From assembly GCA_964465385.1 (NCBI GenBank), contig CAYXIM010000001.1, positions 1 to 64,000 on the forward strand: a stretch of DNA of 64,000 nucleotides. Direction: 5' to 3'. The notes below the pieces were generated by a model. It was not told where the DNA came from. It saw nothing but the letters and a program-made list of their open reading frames with translations, and did not search any database. Position numbers and translations under genes: made by a program. Source of the stretch: JAAYBY01 sp964465385 (lineage in GTDB: Bacteria; Bacillota; Clostridia; Saccharofermentanales; UBA5734). Positions 53,570 to 62,074 of this stretch are shown piece by piece. The stretch's first letter is position 1. Every line of letters begins with the position of its first letter.

Positions 53570-54987
53570 CCAGCCAGAAGGCCCCGGACCATATCTGTGT
53601 CATCGGTGCCGGCTTGACCGGGCTGGTCTGCGCCTGCACCCTGGCTGCCGCCGGCTACCGGGTCACGGTGCTGGAATCCAACCACCAGCCCGGGGGCATG
53701 ATTGCTGATTTCCAATGGGGTCAGACCCGCGTGGAGTACCTTTATCACCACCTGTTCACCACCGATCGGCTGCTGGTGCAGCTGATCGAATCCCTGGGCT
53801 TAAAAGACCAGCTGATCTGGTTTGATCCGTCTGACGCCCTGGTCTCCAACAGCCGTTTTTACCCCTTTACCGGTCCCTGGGACCTCTTGCGTTTTCCCCT
53901 GATCCCGTTGAGCCAGCGCCTGCGAACCGGCCTGGCTGTCCTGCGGGCCGGCCGCATGGCCGACTGGCAGCACCTGGAAGAAGAAACCGCCTCGGACTGG
54001 TTGATCCGTTACGGTGGCGAGCAGGCCTACACCTGTATCTGGAAACCCCTGCTCCGGTCAAAATTTGACCGGGATGCCGACGAGGTCTCTGCTGTTTGGA
54101 TCTGGAACAAGTTCAAGCTGCGCGGCGGCTCACGTGACCAGCGCTCTGGCTCAGAGCGCCTGGGTTACCTGCGTGGCAGCTTCGGCCGCCTGACCGATGC
54201 CCTGACCGATCTCCTGCTGCGCCTGGGCGGCCGCTTGCACCTGGGCCACACAGCCATGAACATCGCCCAGCCAGCTGACGGACCGGCCCGCTACCGCATC
54301 TCCTGCATCCTGGAAGACTGCCAGACCGTGCATGTTGATGCCGACGGTGTCGTCGCGGCTACAGCCCCCCGGCCTTTTCTGGGCATCACCACCGCCTTGA
54401 ATTTTCCGCAAGGCTATGTGGACCGCTTGACACGCAGCCACTACAAGGCCGACCTGTGCCTGGTCCTGCGTTTGAAAAAAAGCCTCTCTCCTTATTACTG
54501 GACCACCATCTGCGACCAGCTGCCCTTTGTGGTGGTTGTGGAACAAACCCAGGTCATCGACCCGGCAGCCTATGGCGGCCATGTGGTCTACCTGTCACGC
54601 TACCTGGATGTGACCGACCCCCTGTGGACCCAGCCTGACGGGGTGGTCTTCCGTCAGTTTCTGGCAGGCTTGGAAAGCCTTTACCCGCACTTCAGCCCCC
54701 ACGACGTCATCGACTGGCGGCTGCGCCGGACCCGCTACGCCCAGCCGGTCATTTCGCGCAACCACCAGCAGCAGATTCCATCACTTGAAACCCCCCTGCC
54801 CGGCTTGAAGCTGGCCGGGACGGCCCAGATTTATCCCGAAGACCGGGGCCTCAACTACGCTGTCCGCCTGGCTTTCCAAGCTGCCCGCTCCATACACCTA
54901 GACAGCAGCCAAAAGCCACAAGCACCCGCTGAGCCACTTCCGCAAGCCAGCTGGCTGCTGGAACAACTGGCACAAGCGGACCCGTGA
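53566..54987 (+). CDS. FAD/NAD(P)-binding oxidoreductase (amine-oxidase-like)
   Basis: The 473-residue protein has the dinucleotide-binding motif CVIGAGLTGLVCACTLAAAG (GxGxxG at 14-19) with GGMIADF after it, and a C-terminal AGTAQIYPEDRGLNYAV FAD segment. It belongs to the protoporphyrinogen-oxidase/amine-oxidase-like or UDP-galactopyranose-mutase-like group. The substrate is unknown. It overlaps DUF1015 as ATGA and the DUF2298 gene as TGATG. In other phyla, proteins of this kind accompany DUF2298 membrane proteins and glycosyltransferases. Confidence 0.82.
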   Translation: MTSQKAPDHICVIGAGLTGLVCACTLAAAGYRVTVLESNHQPGGMIADFQWGQTRVEYLYHHLFTTDRLLVQLIESLGLKDQLIWFDPSDALVSNSRFYPFTGPWDLLRFPLIPLSQRLRTGLAVLRAGRMADWQHLEEETASDWLIRYGGEQAYTCIWKPLLRSKFDRDADEVSAVWIWNKFKLRGGSRDQRSGSERLGYLRGSFGRLTDALTDLLLRLGGRLHLGHTAMNIAQPADGPARYRISCILEDCQTVHVDADGVVAATAPRPFLGITTALNFPQGYVDRLTRSHYKADLCLVLRLKKSLSPYYWTTICDQLPFVVVVEQTQVIDPAAYGGHVVYLSRYLDVTDPLWTQPDGVVFRQFLAGLESLYPHFSPHDVIDWRLRRTRYAQPVISRNHQQQIPSLETPLPGLKLAGTAQIYPEDRGLNYAVRLAFQAARSIHLDSSQKPQAPAEPLPQASWLLEQLAQADP

Positions 54988-57560
54988 TGGTGCGCCGGGT
55001 CGCTTGTTGGCTGGCCCTGGCCCTGTTACCCCTGCTGTGGGTCATCGCGGTGTGGGCGTTGGCAGCTGATGCGGTGCACGTCTTCAGCTGGTGGCTGGCC
55101 CTGACCCTGCCCGGCTGGCTCGTGTGGCCTTTTGTGACCCGCCTGACCCCAGCCGGGAGCCAAGGCTACCTGCTGGCCAAGGCCCTGGGGCTCCTGCTGC
55201 CTGCCCTGGCCTTGTGGCTGGCATCCTTTTGGGGGCTTTTGCCCTTCACCCGATCTGCAATGGTGCCCTTGCTCCTGCTGGCAGGTTTTGGCGCCTGGGG
55301 CGCATACCGGCGCCGCAGCCACTTGCTGCAACTGCTCAAACAACCGGCCTTCCTGACCCGTCTTTTCGCCTCTGAAGCCCTTTTCACCGCATCATTGCTC
55401 CTGGCGGTTTTTGCCCGGGGCCTGAAACCGGAACTGGACAGCCTGGAAAAATTCATGAACGTTGGCCTCATGAACAGCCTGTGGCGAACCAACTGGCTGC
55501 CCGCGCTCGACACCTGGTTTTCAGGCAAAACGGTCAACTACTACTATTTTGGCCAATACTGTTACACCTACCTGGCCAAACTGACGGCGATCCGTCCGGA
55601 AGTGGCTTATAACCTGGGCATGGCCACCACCTTTGCCTTCACCTTGACCTTGGCCTACACCCTGGTCGCCGGGCTGGTCCTGTCCCGGGACAGGTCGGCC
55701 AGGACCTGGAAAGGAACGTTGGCTTCCCTCAGCGGCCTGTGGGGGGCCCTGCTGGTCAGCCTGGCCGGTAACGGCCATGCATTTTTCTTTGGCAACCGCA
55801 GCCCGGGCCGTCAGGTCACCCGCTGGCTGATCAACCGCGGTTTCCTGGCCTCTTCTGTCGACAAGCCGTACTGGTTTGCCGATGCCACCCGTTTCATCGG
55901 CTACAACCCGGACACCACCGACAAAACCATCCATGAGTTCCCCTTCTACTCTTTTCTGGTGGCTGATCTGCATGCCCATGTGATCAACCTGACCTTTGTC
56001 CTGGTTTTTTTGATCGTCATGGCTGCCCTGGTGGGCCGGCCCCGCCTGGTCCAGTCCATGGCCCGTTGCTGCCGCGAGCAGGACCGGGCCGACCGGCTGG
56101 ATGACCTGGGCTGGTACCAGCGGACAAAAGAAGACGCGCTGGACCGCCTCCGGGTCATGGTCACCGACCCGCTCTTGCTGGTCTCGGGCCTCCTGCTCGC
56201 GGTTTTCATGATGGGTAATTACTGGGATTTTGCCATTTACCTGGCAGTTGCCGCCCTGGTCCTGCTGGTCACCAACTACCAGGGCAGCAGCCGGAAAAAG
56301 CTGTTGCCCGGGGTCATCATCCTGCTGGTCCAGGCCGCCTTTTTGCTGCTGGTTTACCTGCGCCTGCAAAACCCCCTGCTGGCCGTCTGGGCCTTGCTGG
56401 TGGTTTGGCTGATCAACCAGGGCCTGACCTTGCTCCATGGCGATGCCCTGACCGTCACCGGCGCCCAGGTGTCCTGGTTGTTCTTGCTGGCACATGGGGT
56501 CAGCCTGCCCTTCAACCGGTCGTTTGAGCCGATTTCCAAAACCATCGCCCGGACACAGGCCACCACCCCCATCAGCCAGCTGTTGCTGCTGTGGGGCCCC
56601 CACCTGCTGGCCACAGGCTTGTTTGCCCTCATGCTGGTCTGGGTCCATCACCGCCGCCAGCCGCGGGTCTTCCCCCCGCCTGCCGGCACGGGTCTTCGGG
56701 GCGGGCGCCGGTTTTACCCGCTGGATCCGGCCGATCGCTTGCTGCTGGTCTTTTTCCTGTGGTCGGTCTGCCTCTTGCTCTTGCCAGAACTGGTTTATGT
56801 GGTTGACATCTACAGCGGCTCCTTTAAACGGGCCAACACCATGTTCAAGTTCACCTATCAGGCCTTCTTGCTCCTGTCGCTGATCTGGGCTGCGGCACCT
56901 GGCCGCCTGTTGCAAAAAAGCGGCGGAAAAGGACGCTGGCCCAGGCGCATCCTGGCCGGTTTCCTGCTGCTTGGCCTGGTCGTTCCCTTCTGGTACACCG
57001 TGCCGGCCGCCAGCCAATGGCTGGGTGCCTTCAAACGTGCCCGTTACCAGGGCCTGGACGGCCTGGCACCACTGGCCCTCAAGGATTCGGCCCAGATTCC
57101 AGGCCAGCTCCCGGGTGAACTGGCAGCAGATGTCGCCGCCATCCGCTGGTTAAATGAAACGGTTACAGGCCAGCCGCTTGTTCTGGAGGCAGACGGAGAA
57201 AGCTACACCGATTTTTGTCGCATCTCCGCTATGACCGGCCTGCCCACCATCCTGGGCTGGGAGACTCACGAATGGCTCTGGCGCACCAGCCGGGACACGC
57301 CAGATGCTTACAGCGCCCACGTGCTGCCCAGGCAACAGGACATCCGCCTGATCTACACAACCGATGACCAGGCCCTGCGCCAGGAACTGCTGGCGCGCTA
57401 CCAGGTGGCCTACCTGGTCATCGGCGACCTGGAGCGTGCCCGCTTCACCGACCAAACACAAACCCGCCTGCCTGAAGAACTGCTTCAGGCCTGCGGGTCA
57501 GTTGTTTTTTCACAAGGCTCTTTGCTTGTGATCCAGGTTGACCAGCCCCCGGTCAGGTGA
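54987..57560 (+). CDS. DUF2298 large membrane protein (YYY family)
   Basis: The 857-residue protein has more than a dozen membrane helices and a large extracytoplasmic part. The signature region KPYWFADATRFIGYNPDTTD then HEFPFYSFLVADLHAHV is that of the DUF2298 (Chlor_Arch_YYY) family known from Chloroflexi and archaea. The topology, with a first large loop rich in acidic and tyrosine residues, resembles GT-C glycosyltransferases, so a lipid-linked sugar substrate is the best guess. Starts at ATG 54987 or GTG 54984 both overlap the oxidoreductase gene. Its 3' end overlaps the convergent serA by 8 bases. Confidence 0.85.
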   Translation: MVRRVACWLALALLPLLWVIAVWALAADAVHVFSWWLALTLPGWLVWPFVTRLTPAGSQGYLLAKALGLLLPALALWLASFWGLLPFTRSAMVPLLLLAGFGAWGAYRRRSHLLQLLKQPAFLTRLFASEALFTASLLLAVFARGLKPELDSLEKFMNVGLMNSLWRTNWLPALDTWFSGKTVNYYYFGQYCYTYLAKLTAIRPEVAYNLGMATTFAFTLTLAYTLVAGLVLSRDRSARTWKGTLASLSGLWGALLVSLAGNGHAFFFGNRSPGRQVTRWLINRGFLASSVDKPYWFADATRFIGYNPDTTDKTIHEFPFYSFLVADLHAHVINLTFVLVFLIVMAALVGRPRLVQSMARCCREQDRADRLDDLGWYQRTKEDALDRLRVMVTDPLLLVSGLLLAVFMMGNYWDFAIYLAVAALVLLVTNYQGSSRKKLLPGVIILLVQAAFLLLVYLRLQNPLLAVWALLVVWLINQGLTLLHGDALTVTGAQVSWLFLLAHGVSLPFNRSFEPISKTIARTQATTPISQLLLLWGPHLLATGLFALMLVWVHHRRQPRVFPPPAGTGLRGGRRFYPLDPADRLLLVFFLWSVCLLLLPELVYVVDIYSGSFKRANTMFKFTYQAFLLLSLIWAAAPGRLLQKSGGKGRWPRRILAGFLLLGLVVPFWYTVPAASQWLGAFKRARYQGLDGLAPLALKDSAQIPGQLPGELAADVAAIRWLNETVTGQPLVLEADGESYTDFCRISAMTGLPTILGWETHEWLWRTSRDTPDAYSAHVLPRQQDIRLIYTTDDQALRQELLARYQVAYLVIGDLERARFTDQTQTRLPEELLQACGSVVFSQGSLLVIQVDQPPVR

Positions 57561-59166
57561 GCTTGGAAAAATCCAATGCGGACACGCGCAGCACCCCTTC
57601 AATTTGACGCAAGGCCTGTAACGTGGCGCTGTCGACCGGTGAGTCAACGCTCAGAAAGCTCTGGGCGCGCATTTTGTCTTTTTTCCGGCTCCAGTGCATG
57701 GTGGCAATGTTGATAGACTGTTCACCCAGGATCGTGCCCACACGGCCGATGATCCCGGGCACGTCCTCGTTTTGCATGGCCAGCACGTAATCGGACAGTT
57801 CAAAATCCATGTGGTAGCCAAAAAAGTCAACCAGCACTTCGGACTCTTTGCCGAAGACCGTTCCGGAAACAGACAGCGTCTTGTCGGCAGAGACAAAACG
57901 AACGGTAATCAGGTTGGTGTATTTTTCCAATTGGCTGGTCCGGCTTTCAACCACCCGAACCCCCATGGCCATGAGGTTTTGTTTGACATTGACATAGCTG
58001 ATGCGTTCATCGGAAATGGTGGTGACAAAGCCTTTGAGCACGGACAGGGTCAACAGGTGGGTGTCCTGTCGGGCCAGTTCACCCGCATACATGATTTCGA
58101 TGGTCCGGATGCGGGCGGTTTCGGCCTGGTAGTAGACGGCTCCCAGCTTTTCGCACAGGGACAGGTAGGGTTTGAGAGCGGCCAGGTCCACGTTGATGTC
58201 CGGCATGTTGACAGCATAAACCAGTTCACCGCGCAAAGCCCCGGTGACCAGCTCGGTCACAGCCATGCCAACGTTGGTGTTGGCTTCGTGTGTCGACGCC
58301 CCCAGGTGCGGCGTGATCAGGCAGTTGGGTAGATCCAGCAAGGGGTTTTGATAGTTTTGCTGGCCTGGCTCTTTGTCGTAGCTGGGCTCATCGTCCAGCA
58401 CGTCAATGCCGGCTGCAGCCACCTGCCCCTCCTTGAGGGCCCTGGCCAGCGCATGTTCATTGACCAGGCCACCACGGGCCGCGTTCACGACATAGACCCC
58501 TCGCCGGCACAGGGCCAGCTCGTCCGATCCGATCATGTTGTGGGTCTCTTTGGTCTTGGGGGTGTGCAGGCTGATCAGGTCCGACTGGACCAGCAGGTCA
58601 TGGAGGTGGTCGCAGCGTTCCACACCCAGGCGGTCAAAACGCTCTGCCGGAATATACGGGTCATAGGCAACCACCCGCATGCCGACACCTTTGAGCTTGC
58701 GTGCCACAATGGAGCCAATCCGGCCCAGGCCGATGATGCCGACCGTTTTGCCTTCCAGCTCGTTGCCGATCAGGCGCGACCGCCTGAAATCATCCTGCCT
58801 GGCCGCCGTGTTGGCCTGGCAGATGTTTCTGAACAGGGCGAAAGCCAGCCCGACAGCCAGCTCGCCCGCCGCCATGATGTTGGCCTCAGGGGTGTTGACG
58901 GCAATGATGCCGCGGTCCGTGCAGGCATCGACATCGATGTTGTCGATGCCGTTTCCGGCACGGCCAACCACCTTGAGGTTGACACCGGCATCCAGCAGGG
59001 CGCGGTTGACCTGGGTGTGACTGCGCACAATCAGGGCGTCGTATGGGGCGATCAGGCCACAAATGTCATCCTGGGACAGGCCCAGCCGTTCATCGACGTC
59101 AAAGCCCTGCTGCTTCAAATAGGCAATGGCTTCAGCAGCAATTTTTTCGGTGATCAAAATCTTCAT
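57553..59166 (-). CDS. serA: D-3-phosphoglycerate dehydrogenase, ACT-domain type
   Basis: The 537-residue enzyme oxidises 3-phosphoglycerate in the first step of serine synthesis. It has the substrate domain with VGRAGNGIDNID, the NAD site GIIGLGRIGSIVA, the NAARGGLVNE arginine region, HLGASTHEAN for the active histidine, an allosteric substrate-binding domain and a C-terminal ACT domain (residues 460-537) for serine feedback. GGAGG precedes the ATG at 59166. It overlaps no start but follows the aminotransferase stop by 29 bases. Confidence 0.96.
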   Translation of the reverse strand: MKILITEKIAAEAIAYLKQQGFDVDERLGLSQDDICGLIAPYDALIVRSHTQVNRALLDAGVNLKVVGRAGNGIDNIDVDACTDRGIIAVNTPEANIMAAGELAVGLAFALFRNICQANTAARQDDFRRSRLIGNELEGKTVGIIGLGRIGSIVARKLKGVGMRVVAYDPYIPAERFDRLGVERCDHLHDLLVQSDLISLHTPKTKETHNMIGSDELALCRRGVYVVNAARGGLVNEHALARALKEGQVAAAGIDVLDDEPSYDKEPGQQNYQNPLLDLPNCLITPHLGASTHEANTNVGMAVTELVTGALRGELVYAVNMPDINVDLAALKPYLSLCEKLGAVYYQAETARIRTIEIMYAGELARQDTHLLTLSVLKGFVTTISDERISYVNVKQNLMAMGVRVVESRTSQLEKYTNLITVRFVSADKTLSVSGTVFGKESEVLVDFFGYHMDFELSDYVLAMQNEDVPGIIGRVGTILGEQSINIATMHWSRKKDKMRAQSFLSVDSPVDSATLQALRQIEGVLRVSALDFSKLT

Positions 59167-59195
59167 GTCAATAGCCTCCGGTCGCGATCCGGCCT

Positions 59196-60275
59196 TCAAG
59201 CACCGGTTTCGTTCAAGTAGTCATCTATCAGTGACAGCAGGCCATCCAGGTCTGCCAGGCTGGTGTCCGCCATGTGTGCGATGCGGAAAGTCTGGTTGCG
59301 CAGGGCGCCGTAGCCGTTGGACAACAGGTAGCCCCGTTGGCCCAGCCAGGCATTAAGTGCGGCCACATCAAGGGAACGGGTGTTGCGCAGGCAGGTGACC
59401 GTCGGCGACAAAACGGCTTCATCGGCAAAAAGGGCAAAGCGGTCTCTGGCCCAGGCCTGGGTATGCTCGGCCAGCTGCTGGTGGCGTCGGTAACGGCGCT
59501 CAGGGCCCTCTGCCAGGATGCGGTCCAGCTGGTAATCCAGGGCAAACAGATGGGATAAGGACGGTGTGGACGGGTATTGGTGGTTTTTTTGACGGATGGT
59601 TTCAACCAGGGTCAAGAGGTCAAAATACAAGCCCCGGTGGGGCACCTGGCGGGCAGCCTGGAGGGCTTTTTCTGAAACCGTGCACAAGGAAAGGCCCGGT
59701 GGCAGGCCCAGGCATTTTTGCGACGAGCCAATCAGGACATCGATGCCCAGCTGCTGAACCGGCAGGTCGACCCCGCCCAGGGAGCTGACCGCATCGACCA
59801 GCCAGACCAGCTCCGGATAAGCCGCAAAAACAGCCGCCAGCGGCGCCAAAGGGTTCATGACACCGGTTGAGGTTTCATTGTGGGTGATGGTTGCCACATC
59901 ATAGCGGCCGCTGGCTAAGGTCTTGTCGACCACCGCCAGGTCCACGCCCCGGCCTGGTTCAAAGGAGACCAGGTCAGCCGGCACCCCGTTGGCCTGGGCC
60001 ATTTGATGCCAGCGGTCCCCAAAAGCACCCACGGAAAACACAACCGCCCGCTGCCTGGTGCAGGAGCGGATGGCCCCTTCCATGAGGCCGCTGCCAGATG
60101 AGGTGGACAGGACAATGTCCTGGTCGGTCTTGAGCAGCTGGCGCAGGCGGTCGGAGATGCTTTTTTGCAAATCAGAAACCTCCGGGCCCCTGTGGCTGAT
60201 CATGGGCTTGGCCATGGCCTGTAGAACGTCTGGTCGAACCTCAACAGGACCCGGTATAAACAGGTGTTTGTGCAT
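59196..60275 (-). CDS. Class V aminotransferase, probable phosphoserine aminotransferase role
   Basis: The 359-residue PLP enzyme has HLFIPGPVEVRPDVLQAM at the start, STSSGSGLMEGAIRSC for phosphate binding, THNETSTGVMNP, and the PLP lysine K187 in GSSQKCLGLPPGLSL. By sequence it is the alanine-glyoxylate/serine-pyruvate type. Its operon with serA makes the phosphoserine step its likely job, as in other Clostridia that lack a classical SerC. The serine phosphatase is not in the window. A GGAG lies 7 bases before the chosen ATG. Confidence 0.88.
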   Translation of the reverse strand: MHKHLFIPGPVEVRPDVLQAMAKPMISHRGPEVSDLQKSISDRLRQLLKTDQDIVLSTSSGSGLMEGAIRSCTRQRAVVFSVGAFGDRWHQMAQANGVPADLVSFEPGRGVDLAVVDKTLASGRYDVATITHNETSTGVMNPLAPLAAVFAAYPELVWLVDAVSSLGGVDLPVQQLGIDVLIGSSQKCLGLPPGLSLCTVSEKALQAARQVPHRGLYFDLLTLVETIRQKNHQYPSTPSLSHLFALDYQLDRILAEGPERRYRRHQQLAEHTQAWARDRFALFADEAVLSPTVTCLRNTRSLDVAALNAWLGQRGYLLSNGYGALRNQTFRIAHMADTSLADLDGLLSLIDDYLNETGA

Positions 60276-60304
60276 GTCGTGCTCCATTCTTCTGGTTTTG
60301 ACGG

Positions 60305-61855
60305 TTAATCAGGCAAAACGGGAATGACGAGCACGTCACCGACCCTGATCACGGCATTGGTGATCTGGCCGTCCGCCGTTGTGTAATCAATGTCGTTGGC
60401 ATCCAGAATCAGCCGGCTGTATTCCCAGGAACCACTGCCATAGTATTTGACCGCAATGCTCCAGGGGGTGTCTCCGGCGACAACCGTATGTCGAGCCAGG
60501 ATGCTTCCATCCGGCGGCTGCGTGGCGCTTGTTTCCTGACCGGAAGTGGTTTCCTGGCCACTCTGCTCACTGCCGGTTTCCTGCGTCTGGCCGCCGGTCG
60601 GATCGGTTTGCTCTCCGGACGGCGTCGGACTGGCTGAATCGGTGGTTGTCTCAACCGATTCCGTTGTGACACCAGGTTTGTCCGTTTCTTTGGGGGCCTT
60701 GGGTTTGCCAAAGATCATCTGGTAAATCAAGACCAGACAGGCGATACAGATGGCAGCGATGATCACATAAAAGGCAATGCGTCGGCCACGGCCGTAGGCA
60801 TCGATTTCATCCCCAAAGAGATCTTCGTCATCGTGGTCATCGAAATAGGCCGGTTCGGTCCGTTCAGGGACCGGACCTTCCTGAAGCGGGTCTGTTTGTG
60901 TGTACATGAGGGCAGGCATGGGCTCGTCTGCTTCGTCCGCTTGTGCCTGGGGCCATTCTTCCTCGCGCGGTTTGGGCCGCCCGAAAAGGGCATCTGAACG
61001 GCTTGTCTGACCCAGGCCCAAAAAGGCCGCCGTGTCGGCATGGCTCTTGGTCAGGCCCAGCCGGCCGGTGCGCTCGGCACTGAAAATATTCTCAACGAAG
61101 CCGATCATGAACTGCATGGGTGTGCCGGGCAGCTTGGCTGCGGCCGCCGTCATGACCATGCCGGCCGCATCTGCCTGGTCATCTGCTTCATAAAGCATGC
61201 GCAGGACCTCACGCTGGCCCAGCGCCTGCATGACCTCCCGGTTGCAGACGATCAGGCAGTCGTCCATCTGCAGCTGGGCGATGTTGGAGTAACGGACCGT
61301 CCCCGCCACCCCGGCACTGTACATGTCCAGGTTGTCAACTGCTTTACCGGAAAAATCGATGGCTTCCATGGGAAAATCATCCGTCGTCAAGGGGTAGAGC
61401 ACATCGTTGCGGTAGAGGTAGGCACAACCACCCCCCATGGTGACCGCCGCCAGTTCTGCATCACGGACCAGGATGCCCGCAAAATACGGCTGCCTCATGC
61501 CGTCGTGTTTGAGGGCCATGCGGCCCACCACCGAAACAGCACACTCGGCCAGTTCATTGATTTCAGCATCAATGTTGTGGGCCGGGTCTTTTATTTCTGT
61601 CATGATTTTATCAAGGTGCTGGCGCACAGGTGCGGCAACCGACCCATCGGCCTCACCGCCAGACAGCCTGGCAAACACACCTAGAAAAAACCCGCGGTCT
61701 TCACGGTCCAGGGTGATGTCTGCCGCCCGGTGCTCCCTGCGCCCGGACAAACGGCCATCCAGATAAAAACGATCCGTTGCACCAGATGTCGGGTAATAAC
61801 GGGCCGTGACCGTTGTTGCCAGGCGCGTTGTCGCAGCCTTCGGTTGTTTAGCCAT
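60305..61855 (-). CDS. Degenerate PP2C-like domain fused to LysM through a membrane helix
   Basis: The 516-residue protein has a PP2C-fold domain (residues 45-255), a linker rich in acidic residues and proline, one membrane helix (360-383), a Thr/Ser/Gln-rich spacer and a C-terminal LysM domain (455-513, HTVVAGDTPWSIAVKYYGSG). The PP2C metal motifs are lost: the DGxGG motif reads FARLSGG, GDSR reads GGGCAYLYR, and SDGL reads CNRE. So it should not be a phosphatase but may sense or bind. LysM outside the cell would contact peptidoglycan. GAGGAGG precedes the ATG. Confidence 0.82.
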   Translation of the reverse strand: MAKQPKAATTRLATTVTARYYPTSGATDRFYLDGRLSGRREHRAADITLDREDRGFFLGVFARLSGGEADGSVAAPVRQHLDKIMTEIKDPAHNIDAEINELAECAVSVVGRMALKHDGMRQPYFAGILVRDAELAAVTMGGGCAYLYRNDVLYPLTTDDFPMEAIDFSGKAVDNLDMYSAGVAGTVRYSNIAQLQMDDCLIVCNREVMQALGQREVLRMLYEADDQADAAGMVMTAAAAKLPGTPMQFMIGFVENIFSAERTGRLGLTKSHADTAAFLGLGQTSRSDALFGRPKPREEEWPQAQADEADEPMPALMYTQTDPLQEGPVPERTEPAYFDDHDDEDLFGDEIDAYGRGRRIAFYVIIAAICIACLVLIYQMIFGKPKAPKETDKPGVTTESVETTTDSASPTPSGEQTDPTGGQTQETGSEQSGQETTSGQETSATQPPDGSILARHTVVAGDTPWSIAVKYYGSGSWEYSRLILDANDIDYTTADGQITNAVIRVGDVLVIPVLPD

Positions 61856-61930
61856 GGAGAACCTCCTCGGGGATGATTCGGTTGATCAAGCGCCTGTCCC
61901 AGCCGGAAGCAGGGCTTATTATTGGTTCAT

Positions 61931-61939
61931 ATTATACCA
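61931..61939 (-). promoter_or_regulatory. Extended -10 promoter of the LysM gene
   Basis: On the minus strand TGG-TATAAT (61939-61931) is a perfect extended -10, about 75 bases before the start. No good -35 is present. Confidence 0.65.
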
Positions 61940-62025
61940 CAGGGCTTCACACGCAATATGACAGATTCTTATCAATTTTTTAAAGTGGCCGCCCGCCTGG
62001 CTGTGGAAAAGCAGGTCCGCTTTTC

Positions 62026-62054
62026 TTGTCGGCCTGCGACTTTTTGTGTATCAT
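62026..62054 (+). promoter_or_regulatory. Promoter of the RCC1 gene
   Basis: TTGTCG (62026-62031) and TATCAT (62049-62054) are 17 bases apart, about 20 bases before the ATG. Confidence 0.55.
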
Positions 62055-62074
62055 GAGGTGCGAGGTTCAAACCC

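Noticed and set aside
55521..57017. Minus-strand open frame of 498 codons
   Set aside because: It is rich in Gln/Gly/Asp without any recognisable domain and lies exactly over the DUF2298 gene, so it is a high-G+C antisense shadow.
58348..59220. Plus-strand open frame of 290 codons over serA
   Set aside because: Antisense shadow of serA; no motif or ribosome site.
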